DNA from: Tomocerus qinae
Taxonomy: Eukaryota > Arthropoda > Collembola > Entomobryomorpha > Tomoceridae
DNA: 64,000 nucleotides
Reading direction: 5' to 3'
Assembly: GCA_020055645.1 (NCBI GenBank)
Contig: JAECZT010000011.1
Span: 124,001-188,000, forward strand
Below, in pieces: positions 1 to 14,008 of the stretch. The notes beneath the pieces are model-generated. The model searched no databases. It saw only the letters and a program-made list of their open reading frames with translations, and had not been told where the DNA came from. The position numbers and the translations under genes were made by a program. The first letter of the stretch is position 1; each line of letters opens with the position of its first letter.

Positions 1-1372
1 TCAAAACATTTTTAAAAGTTTGAAATGCTTAAATCGTAAAACAAATCTCTATAGCCTCCAAATTTGTTCCTTCTCATCTCCTCAAAAAGTTTAAAAATAA
101 TCTGTGAAATACTTTATGAGAAGCTACGTTTTGAAATTTTTGAAATTTTCCCTATCCGTTTCATGTTAAAATCTGACTTTCAAAAAATCATCAAAGGATT
201 TTTATAATACCAAATGTTGTAAAAATTTGCATTGGAGTTTGTGGCCATGAGGAGTACATGTAGTTAAAATTTCAAGCAAATCTAATATGAATTAGATGTA
301 CTTGTACAACAAAAGTTATACTCACGCTGTCGTTTATATTATATATTACGATATGCAAAATTCGGTATTAGAGTTGGTCCTAGACCCCTCAACCAACATC
401 GCCTTGTGTTCCGGAAGGTCCAATCATTCTATAAACATATATATGATAATAGAGCAGCCATAGCGAAGAACTACAGTCCGCAAATTATTTTCGAATAATG
501 ACGCACTCTGTTCTTGGGCTTCTTATACATGTAAATTTTTCAAATCATTTTTAAAAGTTTGAAATGCTAAAATTGTAAAACAAATCTCTATAGCCTCTAA
601 ATTTGTTCCTTCTCATCTCCTCAAAAAGTTTCAAAATGATCTGTGAAATACTTTATGAGAAGCTACGTTTTGAAATTTTAGAATTTTTCCTTATCCGTTT
701 CATGTTAAAATCTGAGTTTCAAAAAATCATAAAACGATTTCTATGAGACCAAATGTTGTAAAACGTGCATTGGAGGTTGCGACCATGAGGAGTACATGTA
801 GATAAAATTTCAAACAAATCTAATGGGAATTAGATGTACTTGTACAACAACAAATATACTCACGCTGTCGGTTATAGTATATATTACTATATGCAAAATT
901 CGGTATTAGAGTTGGTCCTAGACCCCTCAACCAACATCGCCTTGTGTTCTGGAAGGTCCGATCATTCTATAAACATATATATGATAATACAGCAGCCATA
1001 GCGAAGAATTACAGTCCGCAATTTATTTTCGAATAATGACGGACTCTGTTCTTGGGCTTCTTATACATGTAAATTTTTCTAATCATTTTTAAAGGTTTGA
1101 AATGCTTAAAGTGTAAAACAAATCTCTATAGCCTCCAAATTTGTTCCTTCTCATCTCCTCAAAAAGTTTCATAATGATCGGTGAAATACTTTATGAGAAG
1201 CTACGTTTTGAAATTTTTGAATTTTTCCCTATCCGTTTCATGTTAAAATCTGACTTTCAAAAAATCATCAAAAGATTTTTATAATACCAAATGTTGTAAA
1301 AATGTGCATTGGAGTTTGTTACCATGAGGAGTACATGTAGTTAAAATTTCAAACAAATCTAATGGGAATTGA

Positions 1373-1384
1373 TGTACTTGTACA
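1373..1384. other. Inverted repeat TGTAC-TT-GTACA (Block I form)
   Basis: Arms of 5 bp around a TT spacer at monomer phase ~298. This symmetric form is found in many Block I copies and is replaced in nearly all Block II copies by TGTACTTGCACA or TGTACTTCCACA, which break the symmetry. It is a short site, noted mainly as a block-specific difference. Confidence 0.5.
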
Positions 1385-4300
1385 ACAAAAGTTATACTCA
1401 CGCTGTCGTTTATATCATATATTACGATATGCAAAATTTGGTATTAGAGTTGGTCCTAGACGCCTCAACCAACATCGCCTTGTGTTCTGGAAGGTCCAAT
1501 CATTCTATAAACATATATATGATAATACAGCAGCCATAGCGAAGAACTACAGTCCGCGATTTGTTTTCGAATAATGACGGACTCTGTTCTCGGGCTTCTT
1601 ATACATGTAAATTTTTCAAATCATTTTTAAAAGTTTGAAATGCTAAAATTGTAAAACAAATCTCTATAGCCTCCAAATTTGTTCCTTCTCATCTCCTCAA
1701 AAAGTTTCAAAATGATCGGTGAAATACTTTATGAGAAGCTACGTTTTGAAATTTTAGAATTTTTCCCTATAAGTTTCATGTTAAAATCTGACTTTCAAAA
1801 AATCATAAAACGATTTCTTTGAGATTAAGTGTTGTAAAAATGTGCATTGGAGTTTGTGACCATAAGGAGTATATGTAGATAAAATTTCAAACAAATCTAA
1901 TGGGAATTAGATGTACTTGCACAACAAAAGTTATACTCACGCTGTCGTTTATATTATATATTACGATATGCAAAATTCGGTATTAGAGTTGGTCCTAGAC
2001 CCCTCAACCAACATCGCCTTGTGTTCCCGATGGTCCAATCATTATATAAACATATATATGATAATACAGCAGCCATAGCGGAGAACTACAGTCCGTGATT
2101 TCTATACGAATAATGACGCACTCTGTTCTTGTGCTTCTTATACATGTAAAGTTTTCAAATCATTTTTAAAATTTTGAAATGCTAAAATTGAAAAACAAAT
2201 CTCTATAGCCTCCAAATTTGTTCCTTCTCATCTCCTCAAAAAGTTTCATAATGATCGGTGAAATACTTTATGAGAAGCTACGTTTTGAAATTTTTGAATT
2301 TTTCCTTATCCGTTTCATGTTAAAATCTGACTTTCAAAAAATCATAAAACGATTTCTATAAGACCAAATGTTGTAAAACGTGCATTGGAGGTTGTGACCA
2401 TGAGGAGTACATGTAGATAAAATTTCAAACAAATCTAATGGGAATTAAATGTACTTGTACAGCAAAAAATATACTCACGCTGTCGGTTATAGTATATATT
2501 ACTATATGCAAAATTCGGTATTAGAGTTGGTCCTAGATCCCTCAACCAACATCGCCTTGTGTTCTGGAAGGTCCAATCATTCTATAAACATATATATGAT
2601 AATACAGCAGCCATAGCGAAGAACTACAGTCCGCGATTTATTTTCGAATAATGACGGACTCTGTTCTTGGGCTCCTTATATATGTAAATTTTTCTAATCA
2701 TTTTTAAAGGTTTGAAATGCTTAAAGCGTAAAACAAATCTCTATAGCCTCCAAATTTGTCCCCTTTCATCTCCTCAAAAAGTTTCAAAAATGATCGGTGA
2801 AATACTTTATGAGAAGCTACGTTTTGAAATTTTTGAATTTTTCCCTATCCGTTTCATGATAAAATCTGACTATCAAAAAATCATAAAAGGATTTTTATAA
2901 TACCAAATGTTGTAAAAATGTGCATTGGAGTTTGTGACCATGAGGAGTACATGTAGTTAAAATTTCAAACAAATCTAATGGGAATTAGATGTGCTTGCAC
3001 AACAAAAGTTATACTCACGCTGTCGTTTATATTATATATTACGATATGCAAAATTCGGAATTAGTGTTGGTCGTAGTACCCTCAACTATTATCGCCTTGT
3101 GTTCCGGAAGGTCCAATCATTCTATAAACATATATATATTAATACAGCAGCCATGGCGGAGAACTACAGTCCGTGATTTCTATACGAATAATGTCCCACT
3201 CTGTTCTTGGGCTTCTTATACATGTAAATTTTTCAAATTATTTTTAAAGTTTGAAATGCTAAAATTGTAAAACAAATCCCTATAGCCTTCAAATTGGTTC
3301 CTTCTCATCTCCATAAAAAGTTTTAAAATGATCGGTGAAATACTTTATGAGAAGCTACGTTTAGAAATTTTTGAATTTTTCCCTATCCGTTTCATGTTAA
3401 AATCTGACTTTTAAAAAATCATAAAACGATTTTTATAAGACTAAATGTTGTAAAAATGTGCATTGGAGTTTGTGGCCATGAGGAGCAAATGTAGTTAAAA
3501 TTTCAAACAAATCTAATGAGAATAAGATGTACTTGTACAACAAAAAATATACTCACGCTGTCGTTTACATCATATTTTGCGATATGCAAATTTTGGTATT
3601 AGAGTTGGTCCTAGACGCATCAGCCAACATCGCCTTGTGTTCCGGAAGGTCCAATCATTCTATAAACATATATATAATAATACAGCAGCCATGGCGGAGA
3701 ACTACAGTCCGTGATTTCTATACGAATAATGTCGCACTCTGTTCTTGGGCTTCTTATACATGTAAATTTTTCAAATCATTTTTAAAAGTTTGAAATGCTA
3801 AAGTTGAAAATCAAATCTCTATAGCCTCCAAATTTGTTCCTTCTCATCTCCTCAAAAAGTTTCATAATGATCGGTGAAATACTTTATGAGAAGCTACGTT
3901 TTGAAATTTTTGAAATTTTCCCCATCCGTTTCATGTTAAAATCTGACTTTCAAAAAATCATCAAAAGATTTTTATAATACCAAATGTTGTAAAAATGTGC
4001 ATTGGAGTTTGTTACCATGAGGAGTACATGTAGTTAAAATTTCAAACAAATCTAATGGGAATTAGATGTACTTGCACAACAAAAGTTATACTCACGCTGT
4101 CGTTTATATTATATATTACGATATGCAAAATTCGGAATTAGAGTTGGTCCTAGTACCCTCAACCAACATCGCCTTGTGTTCTGGAAGGTCCAATCATTCT
4201 ATAAACATATATATGATAATACAGCAGCCATAGCGAAGAACTACAGTCCGCGATTTGTTTTCGAATAATGACGGACTCTGTTCTTGGGCTTCTTATACAT

Positions 4301-4848
4301 GTAAATTTTTCAAATCATTTTTAAAAGTTTGAAATGCTAAAATTGAAAAACAAATCTCTATAGCCTCCAAATTTGTTCCTTCTCATCTCCTCAAAAAGTT
4401 TCAAAATGATCGGTGAAATACTTTATGAGAAGCTACGTTTTGAAATTTTTGAATTTTTCCCTATCAGTTTCATGTTAAAATCTGACTTTCAAAAAATCGT
4501 AAAACGATTTTTATAAGACCAAATGTTGTAAAAATGTGCATTGGAGTTTGTGGCCATGAGGAGCACATGTAGTTAAAATTTCAAACAAATCTAATGGGAA
4601 TTAGAAGTACTTGTACAACAAAAAATATACTCACGCTGTCGGTTATAGTATATATTACTATATGCAAAATTCGGTATAAGAGTTGGTCCTAGACACCTCA
4701 ACCAACATCGCCTTGTGTTCTGGAAGGTCCAATCATTCTATAAACATATATATGATAATACAGCAGCCATAGCGAAGAACTACAGTCCGCGATTTATTTT
4801 CGAATAATGACGCACTCTGTTCTTGGGCTTCTTATACATGTAGATTTT

Positions 4849-6468
4849 TCAAATCATTTTTAAAAGTTTGAAATGCTAAAATTGTAAAACAAATCTCTAT
4901 AGCCTCCAAATTTGTTCCTTCTCATCTCCTCAAAAAGTTTCAAAATGATCGCTGAAATACTTTATGAGAAGCTACGTTTTGAAATTTTAGAATTTTTCCT
5001 TATCCGCTTCATGTTAAAATCTGAGTTTCAAAAAATCGTGAAACGATTTCTATAAGAACAAATGTTGTAAAAATGTGCATTGGAGGTTGTGACAATGAGG
5101 AGTACATGTAGTTAAAATTTCAAACAAATCTAATGGGAATTAGATGTACTTGTACAACCAAAAATTATACTCACGCTGTCGGTTTATAGTATATATTACT
5201 ATATGCAAAATTCGGTATTAGAGTTGGTCCTAGACACCTCAACCAATATCGCCTTGTGTTCTGGAAGGTCCAATCATTTTATAAACATAAATATGATAAT
5301 ACAGCAGCCATAGCGAAGAACTACAGTCCGCGATTTATTTTCGAATAATGACGCACTCTGTAATTGGGCTTCTTATACATGTAAATTTTTCAAATCATTT
5401 TTAAAAGGTTTGAAATGCTAAAATTGAAAAACAAATCTCTATAGGCTCCAAATTTGTTCCTTCTCATCTCCTCAAAAAGTTTCAAAATGATCGCTGAAAT
5501 ACTTTATGAGAAGCTACGTTTTGAAATTTTATAATTTTTCCTTATCCGCTTCATGTTAAAATCTGAGTTTCAAAAAATCATAAAACGATTTCTATAAGAC
5601 CAAATGTTGTAAAAATGTGCATTGGAGGTTGTGACAATGAGGAGTACATGTAGATAAAATTTCAAACAAATCTAATGGGAATTAGATGTACTTGTACAAC
5701 AAAAAATATACTCACGCTGTCGGTTATAGTATATATTACTATATGCAAAATTCGGTATTAGAGTTGGTCCTAGTACACCTCAACCAACATCGCCTTGTAT
5801 TCTGGAAGGTCCAATCATTCTATAAACATATATATGATAATACAGCAGCCATAGCGAAGAACTACAGTCCGCGATTTATTTTCGAATAATGACGCACTCT
5901 GTAATTGGGCTTCTTATACATGTAAATTTTTCAAATCATTTTTAAAAGTTTGAAACGCTAAAATTGTAAAACAAATCTCTATAGCCTCCAAATTTGTTCC
6001 TTCTCATCTCATCAAAAAGTTTCAAAATGATCGCTGAAATACTTTATGAGAAGCTACGTTTTGAAATTTAAGAATTTTTCCTTATCCGCTTCATGTTAAA
6101 ATCTGAGTTTCAAAAAATCATAAAACGATTTCTATAAGACCAAATGTTGTAAAACGTGCATTGGAGGTTGTGACAATGAGGAGTACATGAAGATAAAATT
6201 TCAAACAAATCTAATGGGAATTAGATGTACTTGTACAACCAAAAATATACTCACGCTGTCGGTTATAGTATATATTACTATATGCAAAATTCGGTATTAG
6301 AGTTGGTCCTAGACACCTCAACCAACATCGCCTTGTATTCTGGAAGGTCCAATCATTTTATAAACATATATATGATAATACAGCAGCCATAGCGAAGAAC
6401 TACAGTCCGCGATTTATTTTCGAATAATGACGCACTCTGTTCTTGGGCTTTATATAAATGTAAATTTT
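4849..6468 (+). repeat. Local triplet of one Block I subtype (m10-m12)
   Basis: Three successive monomers (starts 4849, 5390, 5931; the first two are 541 bp long) share a set of markers found together nowhere else: GATCGCTGAAATAC, CCTTATCCGCTTC, CTGAGTTTC, and GGAGGTTGTGACAATGAGG. This is the mark of monomer-level tandem duplication inside the HOR. Each has since gained private changes, for example GAAACGCT and CTCATCTCATC in m12. They are therefore older than the m23-m25 set. Confidence 0.8.
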
Positions 6469-7546
6469 TCTAATCATTTTTAAAAGTTTGAAATGCTAAA
6501 ATTGAAAAACAAATCTCTATAGCCTCCAAATTTGTTCCTTCTCATCTCCTCAAAAAGTTTCAAAATGATCGGTGAAATACTTTATGAGAAGCTACGTTTT
6601 GAAATTTTTGAATTTTTCCCTATCCGTTTCATGTTAAAATCTGACTTTCAAAAAATCGTAAAACGATTTTTATAAGACCAAATGTTGTAAAAATGTGCAT
6701 TGGAGTTTGTGGCCATGAGGAGCACATGTAGATAAAATTTCAAACAAATCTAATGGGAATTAGATGTACTTGTACAACAAAAGTTATACTAACGCTGTCT
6801 TTTATATCATATATTACGATATGCAAAATTTGGTATTAGAGTTGGTCCTAGACGCCTCAACCAACATCGCCTTGTGTTCTGGAAGGTCCAATCATTCTAT
6901 AAACATATATATGATAATACAGCAGCCATAGCGAAGAACTACAGTCCGCGATTTATTTTCGAATAATGACGGACTCTGTTCTTGGGCTCCTTATATATGT
7001 AAATTTTTCTAATCATTTTTAAAGGTTTGAAATGCTTAAAGCGTAAAACAAATCTCTATAGCCTCCAAATTTGTTCCTTCTCATCTCCTCAAAAGGTTTC
7101 AAAATGATCGGTGAAATACTTTATAAGAAGCTACGTTTTGAAATTTTTGAATTTTTCCCTATCCGTTTCATGATAAAATCTGACTATCAAAAAATCATAA
7201 AAGGATTTTTATAATACCAAATGTTGTAAAAATGTGCATTGGAGTTTGTGACCATGAGGAGTACATGTAGTTAAAATTTCAAACAAATCTAATGGGAATT
7301 AGATGTACTTGCACAACAAAAGTTATACTCACGCTGTCGTTTATATTATATATTACGATATGCAAAATTCGGAATTAGTGTTGGTCGTAGTACCCTTAAC
7401 TATTATCGCCTTGTGTTCCGGAAGGTCCAATCATTCTGTAAACATATATATGATAATACAGCAGCCATAGCGGAGAACTACAGTCCGCGATTTATTTTCG
7501 AATTATGACGGACTCTGTTCTTGTGCTTCTTATACATGTAAATTTT

Positions 7547-10500
7547 TCAAAACATTTTTAAAAGTTTGAAATGCTTAAATCGTAAAACAAATCTCTATAG
7601 CCTCCAAATTTGTTCCTTCTCATCTCCTCAAAAAGTTTAAAAATAATCTGTGAAATACTTTATGAGAAGCTACGTTTTGAAATTTTTGAAATTTTCCCTA
7701 TCCGTTTCATGTTAAAATCTGACTTTCAAAAAATCATCAAAGGATTTTTATAATACCAAATGTTGTAAAAATTTGCATTGGAGTTTGTGGCCATGAGGAG
7801 TACATGTAGTTAAAATTTCAAGCAAATCTAATATGAATTAGATGTACTTGTACAACAAAAGTTATACTCACGCTGTCGTTTATATTATATATTACGATAT
7901 GCAAAATTCGGTATTAGAGTTGGTCCTAGACCCCTCAACCAACATCGCCTTGTGTTCCGGAAGGTCCAATCATTCTATAAACATATATATGATAATAGAG
8001 CAGCCATAGCGAAGAACTACAGTCCGCAAATTATTTTCGAATAATGACGCACTCTGTTCTTGGGCTTCTTATACATGTAAATTTTTCAAATCATTTTTAA
8101 AAGTTTGAAATGCTAAAATTGTAAAACAAATCTCTATAGCCTCTAAATTTGTTCCTTCTCATCTCCTCAAAAAGTTTCAAAATGATCTGTGAAATACTTT
8201 ATGAGAAGCTACGTTTTGAAATTTTAGAATTTTTCCTTATCCGTTTCATGTTAAAATCTGAGTTTCAAAAAATCATAAAACGATTTCTATGAGACCAAAT
8301 GTTGTAAAACGTGCATTGGAGGTTGCGACCATGAGGAGTACATGTAGATAAAATTTCAAACAAATCTAATGGGAATTAGATGTACTTGTACAACAACAAA
8401 TATACTCACGCTGTCGGTTATAGTATATATTACTATATGCAAAATTCGGTATTAGAGTTGGTCCTAGACCCCTCAACCAACATCGCCTTGTGTTCTGGAA
8501 GGTCCGATCATTCTATAAACATATATATGATAATACAGCAGCCATAGCGAAGAATTACAGTCCGCGATTTATTTTCGAATAATGACGGACTCTGTTCTTG
8601 GGCTTCTTATACATGTAAATTTTTCTAATCATTTTTAAAGGTTTGAAATGCTTAAAGTGTAAAACAAATCTCTATAGCCTCCAAATTTGTTCCTTCTCAT
8701 CTCCTCAAAAAGTTTCATAATGATCGGTGAAATACTTTATGAGAAGCTACGTTTTGAAATTTTTGAATTTTTCCCTATCCGTTTCATGTTAAAATCTGAC
8801 TTTCAAAAAATCATCAAAAGATTTTTATAATACCAAATGTTGTAAAAATGTGCATTGGAGTTTGTTACCATGAGGAGTACATGTAGTTAAAATTTCAAAC
8901 AAATCTAATGGGAATTAGATGTACTTGCACAACAAAAGTTATACTCACGCTGTCGTTTATATTATATATTACGATATGCAAAATTCGGAATTAGAGTTGG
9001 TCCTAGTACCCTCAACCATTATCGCCTTGTGTTCTGGAAGGTCCAATCATTCTATAAACATATATATGATAATACAGCAGCCATAGCGAAGAACTACAGT
9101 CCGCGATTTGTTTTCGAATAATGACGGACTCTGTTCTCGGGCTTCTTATACATGTAAATTTTTCAAATCATTTTTAAAAGTTTGAAATGCTAAAATTGTA
9201 AAACAAATCTCTATAGCCTCCAAATTTGTTCCTTCTCATCTCCTCAAAAAGTTTCAAAATGATCGGTGAAATACTTTATGAGAAGCTACGTTTTGAAATT
9301 TTAGAATTTTTCCCTATAAGTTTCATGTTAAAATCTGACTTTCAAAAAATCATAAAACGATTTCTTTGAGATTAAGTGTTGTAAAAATGTGCATTGGAGT
9401 TTGTGACCATAAGGAGTATATGTAGATAAAATTTCAAACAAATCTAATGGGAATTAGATGTACTTGCACAACAAAAGTTATACTCACGCTGTCGTTTATA
9501 TTATATATTACGATATGCAAAATTCGGTATTAGAGTTGGTCCTAGACCCCTCAACCAACATCGCCTTGTGTTCCCGATGGTCCAATCATTATATAAACAT
9601 ATATATGATAATACAGCAGCCATAGCGGAGAACTACAGTCCGTGATTTCTATACGAATAATGACGCACTCTGTTCTTGTGCTTCTTATACATGTAAAGTT
9701 TTCAAATCATTTTTAAAATTTTGAAATGCTAAAATTGAAAAACAAATCTCTATAGCCTCCAAATTTGTTCCTTCTCATCTCCTCAAAAAGTTTCATAATG
9801 ATCGGTGAAATACTTTATGAGAAGCTACGTTTTGAAATTTTTGAATTTTTCCTTATCCGTTTCATGTTAAAATCTGACTTTCAAAAAATCATAAAACGAT
9901 TTCTATAAGACCAAATGTTGTAAAACGTGCATTGGAGGTTGTGACCATGAGGAGTACATGTAGATAAAATTTCAAACAAATCTAATGGGAATTAAATGTA
10001 CTTGTACAGCAAAAAATATACTCACGCTGTCGGTTATAGTATATATTACTATATGCAAAATTCGGTATTAGAGTTGGTCCTAGATCCCTCAACCAACATC
10101 GCCTTGTGTTCTGGAAGGTCCAATCATTCTATAAACATATATATGATAATACAGCAGCCATAGCGAAGAACTACAGTCCGCGATTTATTTTCGAATAATG
10201 ACGGACTCTGTTCTTGGGCTTCCTTATACATATGTAAATTTTTCTAATCATTTTTAAAGGTTTGAAATGTTTAAAGCGTAAAACAAATCTCTATAGCCTC
10301 CAAATTTGTCCCCTTCTCATCTCCTCAAAAAGTTTCAAAATGATCGGTGAAATACTTTATGAGAAGCTACGTTTTGAAATTTTTGAATTTTTCCCTATCC
10401 GTTTCATGATAAAATCTGACTATCAAAAAATCATAAAAGGATTTTTATAATACCAAATGTTGTAAAAATGTGCATTGGAGTTTGTGACCATGAGGAGTAC

Positions 10501-11403
10501 ATGTAGTTAAAATTTCAAACAAATCTAATGGGAATTAGATGTGCTTGCACAACAAAAGTTATACTCACGCTGTCGTTTATATTATATATTACGATATGCA
10601 AAATTCGGAATTAGTGTTGGTCGTAGTACCCTCAACTATTATCGCCTTGTGTTCCGGAAGGTCCAATCATTCTATAAACATATATATATTAATACAGCAG
10701 CCATGGCGGAGAACTACAGTCCGTGATTTCTATACGAATAATGTCCCACTCTGTTCTTGGGCTTCTTATACATGTAAATTTTTCAAATTATTTTTAAAGT
10801 TTGAAATGCTAAAATTGTAAAACAAATCCCTATAGCCTTCAAATTGGTTCCTTCTCATCTCCATAAAAAGTTTTAAAATGATCGGTGAAATACTTTATGA
10901 GAAGCTACGTTTAGAAATTTTTGAATTTTTCCCTATCCGTTTCATGTTAAAATCTGACTTTTAAAAAATCATAAAACGATTTTTATAAGACTAAATGTTG
11001 TAAAAATGTGCATTGGAGTTTGTGGCCATGAGGAGCAAATGTAGTTAAAATTTCAAACAAATCTAATGAGAATAAGATGTACTTGTACAACAAAAAATAT
11101 ACTCACGCTGTCGTTTACATCATATTTTGCGATATGCAAATTTTGGTATTAGAGTTGGTCCTAGACGCATCAGCCAACATCGCCTTGTGTTCCGGAAGGT
11201 CCAATCATTCTATAAACATATATATAATAATACAGCAGCCATGGCGGAGAACTACAGTCCGTGATTTCTATACGAATAATGTCGCACTCTGTTCTTGGGC
11301 TTCTTATACATGTAAATTTTTCAAATCATTTTTAAAAGTTTGAAATGCTAAAGTTGAAAATCAAATCTCTATAGCCTCCAAATTTGTTCCTTCTCATCTC
11401 CTC
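7547..11403 (+). repeat. 14-monomer higher-order repeat, partial copy 2
   Basis: Monomers m15-m21 and the start of m22 match m1-m7 and the start of m8 almost base for base. The outstanding exception is a patch at 1369-1484 versus about 8916-9030. Smaller differences include the indel-rich stretch at 2675-2795 versus 10222-10345, for example CTCCTTATATATG versus CTTCCTTATACATATG. Parallelism ends at 3854 versus 11404, inside CTCCTCAAAAAG versus CTCCTCCAAAAG. The expected continuation (copies of m9-m14) is absent and is replaced by the locally amplified monomers that follow. Confidence 0.88.
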
Positions 11404-14008
11404 CAAAAGTTTCAAAATGATCGGTGAAATACTTTATGAGAAGCTACGTTTTGAAATTTTTGAATTTTTCCCTATCCGTTTCATGTTAAAATCTGACTTT
11501 CAAAAAATCATAAAACGATTTTTATAAGACTAAATGTTGTAAAAATGTGCATTGGAGTTTGTGGCCATGAGGAGCACATGTAGTTAAAATTTCAAACAAA
11601 TCTAATGGGAATTGATGTACTTGTACAACAAAAGTTATACTCACGCTGTCGTTTATATCATATATTACGATATGCAAAATTTGGTATTAGAGTTGGTCCT
11701 AGACGCCTCAACCAACATCGCCTTGTGTTCCGGAAGGTCCAATCATTCTATAAACATATATATATTAATACAGCAGCCATGGCGGAGAACTACAGTCCGT
11801 GATTTCTATACGAATAATGTCGCACTCTGTTCTTGGGCTTCTTATACATGTAAATTTTTCAAATCATTTTTAAAGTTTGAAATGCTAAAATTGTAAAACA
11901 AATCCCTATAGCCTTCAAATTGGTTCCTTCTCATCTCCATAAAAAGTTTTAAAATGATCGGTGAAATACTTTATGAGAAGCTACGTTTTGAAATTTTTGA
12001 ATTTTTCCCTATCCGTTTCATGTTAAAATCTGACTTTCAAAAAATCATAAAACGATTTTTATAAGACTAAATGTTGTAAAAATGTGCATTGGAGTTTGTG
12101 GCCATGAGGAGCACATGTAGTTAAAATTTCAAACAAATCTAATGGGAATTGATGTACTTGTACAACAAAAGTTATACTCACGCTGTCGTTTATATCATAT
12201 ATTACGATATGCAAAATTTGGTATTAGAGTTGGTCCTAGACGCCTCAACCAACATCGCCTTGTGTTCCGGAAGGTCCAATCATTCTATAAACATATATAT
12301 ATTAATACAGCAGCCATGGCGGAGAACTACAGTCCGTGATTTCTATACGAATAATGTCGCACTCTGTTCTTGGGCTTCTTATACATGTAAATTTTTCAAA
12401 TCATTTTTAAAGTTTGAAATGCTAAAATTGTAAAACAAATACCTATAGCCTTCAAATTGGTTCCTTCTCATCTCCATAAAAAGTTTTAAAATGATCGGTG
12501 AAATACTTTATGAGAAGCTACGTTTTGAAATTTTTGAATTTTTCCCTATCCGTTTCATGTTAAAATCTGACTTTCAAAAAATCATAAAACGATTTTTATA
12601 AGACTAAATGTTGTAAAAATGTGCATTGGAGTTTGTGGCCATGAGGAGCACATGTAGTTAAAATTTCAAACAAATCTAATGGGAATTGATGTACTTGTAC
12701 AACAAAAGTTATACTCACGCTGTCGTTTATATCATATATTACGATATGCAAAATTTGGTATTAGAGTTGGTCCTAGACGCCTCAACCAACATCGCCTTGT
12801 GTTCCGGAAGGTCCAATCATTCTATAAACATATATATATTAATACAGCAGCCATGGCGGAGAACTACAGTCCGTGATTTCTATACGAATAATGTCGCACT
12901 CTGTTCTTGGGCTTCTTATACATGTAAATTTTTCAAATCATTTTTAAAGTTTGAAATGCTAAAATTGTAAAACAAATCCCTATGGCCTTCAAATTGGTTC
13001 CTTCTCATCTCCATAAAAAGTTTTAAAATGATCGGTGAAATACTTTATGAGAAGCTACGTTTTGAAATTTTTGAATTTTTCCCTATCCGTTTCATGTTAA
13101 AATCTGACTTTCAAAAAATCATAAAACGATTTTTATAAGACTAAATGTTGTAAAAATGTGCATTGAAGTTTGTGGCCATGAGGAGCAAATGTAGTTAAAA
13201 TTTCAAACAAATCTAATGAGAATAAGATGTACTTGTACAACAAAAGTTATACTAACGCTGTCGTTTACATCATATATTGCGATATGCAAATTTTGGTAAT
13301 AGAGTTGGTCCTAGACGCATCAGCCAACATCGCCTTGTGTTCCGGAAGGTCCAATCATTCTATAAACATATATATAATAATACAGCAGCCATGGCGGAGA
13401 ACTACAGTCCGTGATTTCTATACGAATAATGTCGCACTCTGTTCTTGGGCTTCTTATACATGTAAATTTTTCAAATCATTTTTAAAAGTTTGAAATGCTA
13501 AAGTTGAAAATCAAATCTCTATAGCCTCCAAATTTGTTCCTTCTCATCTCCTCCAAAAGTTTCAAAATGATCGGTGAAATACTTTATGAGAAGCTACGTT
13601 TTGAAATTTTTGAATTTTTCCCTATCCGTTTCATGTTAAAATCTGACTTTCAAAAAATCATAAAACGATTTTTATAAGACTAAATGTTGTAAAAATGTGC
13701 ATTGGAGTTTGTGGCCATGAGGAGCACATGTAGTTAAAATTTCAAACAAATCTAATGGGAATTGATGTACTTGTACAACAAAAGTTATACTCACGCTGTC
13801 GTTTATATCATATATTACGATATGCAAAATTTGGTATTAGAGTTGGTCCTAGACGCCTCAACCAACATCGCCTTGTGTTCCGGAAGGTCCAATCATTGTA
13901 TAAACATATATATATTAATACAGCAGCCATCGCGAAGAACTACAGTCCGTGATTTCTATACGAATAATGACGCACTCTGTTCTTAGGCTTCTTATACATG
14001 TAAATTTT
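11321..14008 (+). repeat. Very recent monomer-level amplification (m22-m26)
   Basis: Monomers m23 (11859), m24 (12396) and m25 (12933) repeat at exactly 537 bp. By eye m23 and m24 differ at a single base (AAATCCCTA versus AAATACCTA). m25 is the same through its first half, apart from CCTATGG. All three have TTCAAATTGG and CTCCATAAAAAG, markers of m7 and m21. The second halves of m22, m23 and m24 share AATTGATG (1-bp deletion), GACGCCTC, ATATATATTAATAC and CCATGGCGG. m26 (13471) repeats m22 (11321) at a 2,150 bp (four-monomer) distance, including the private CTCCTCCAAAAG. Both 1-mer and 4-mer steps are therefore visible. Confidence 0.88.

Larger units (their letters stand above)
1..7546 (+). 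repeat. 14-monomer higher-order repeat, copy 1 (7,546 bp)
   Basis: Monomers m1-m14. Position 1 corresponds to 7547, where the same rare start (TCAAAACATT, then GCTTAAATCG) reappears. The copies then run in parallel at an offset of 7,546-7,553 bp until about position 3853. Monomer subtypes along the unit include m3, m6 and m14, which start TCTAATCA and have AAAGGTTTG; m7, with CTCCATAAAAAG; and m10-m12, with GATCGCTG. Whether the natural HOR phase starts here cannot be decided, because the window begins at this point. Confidence 0.88.

Noticed and set aside
1566-1582. CENP-B-box-like string TTCGAATAATGACGG.
   Set aside because: It shares TTCG and the central A with the CENP-B core pattern, but the CGGG element is one base out of register and incomplete. 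I found no proper match on either strand.
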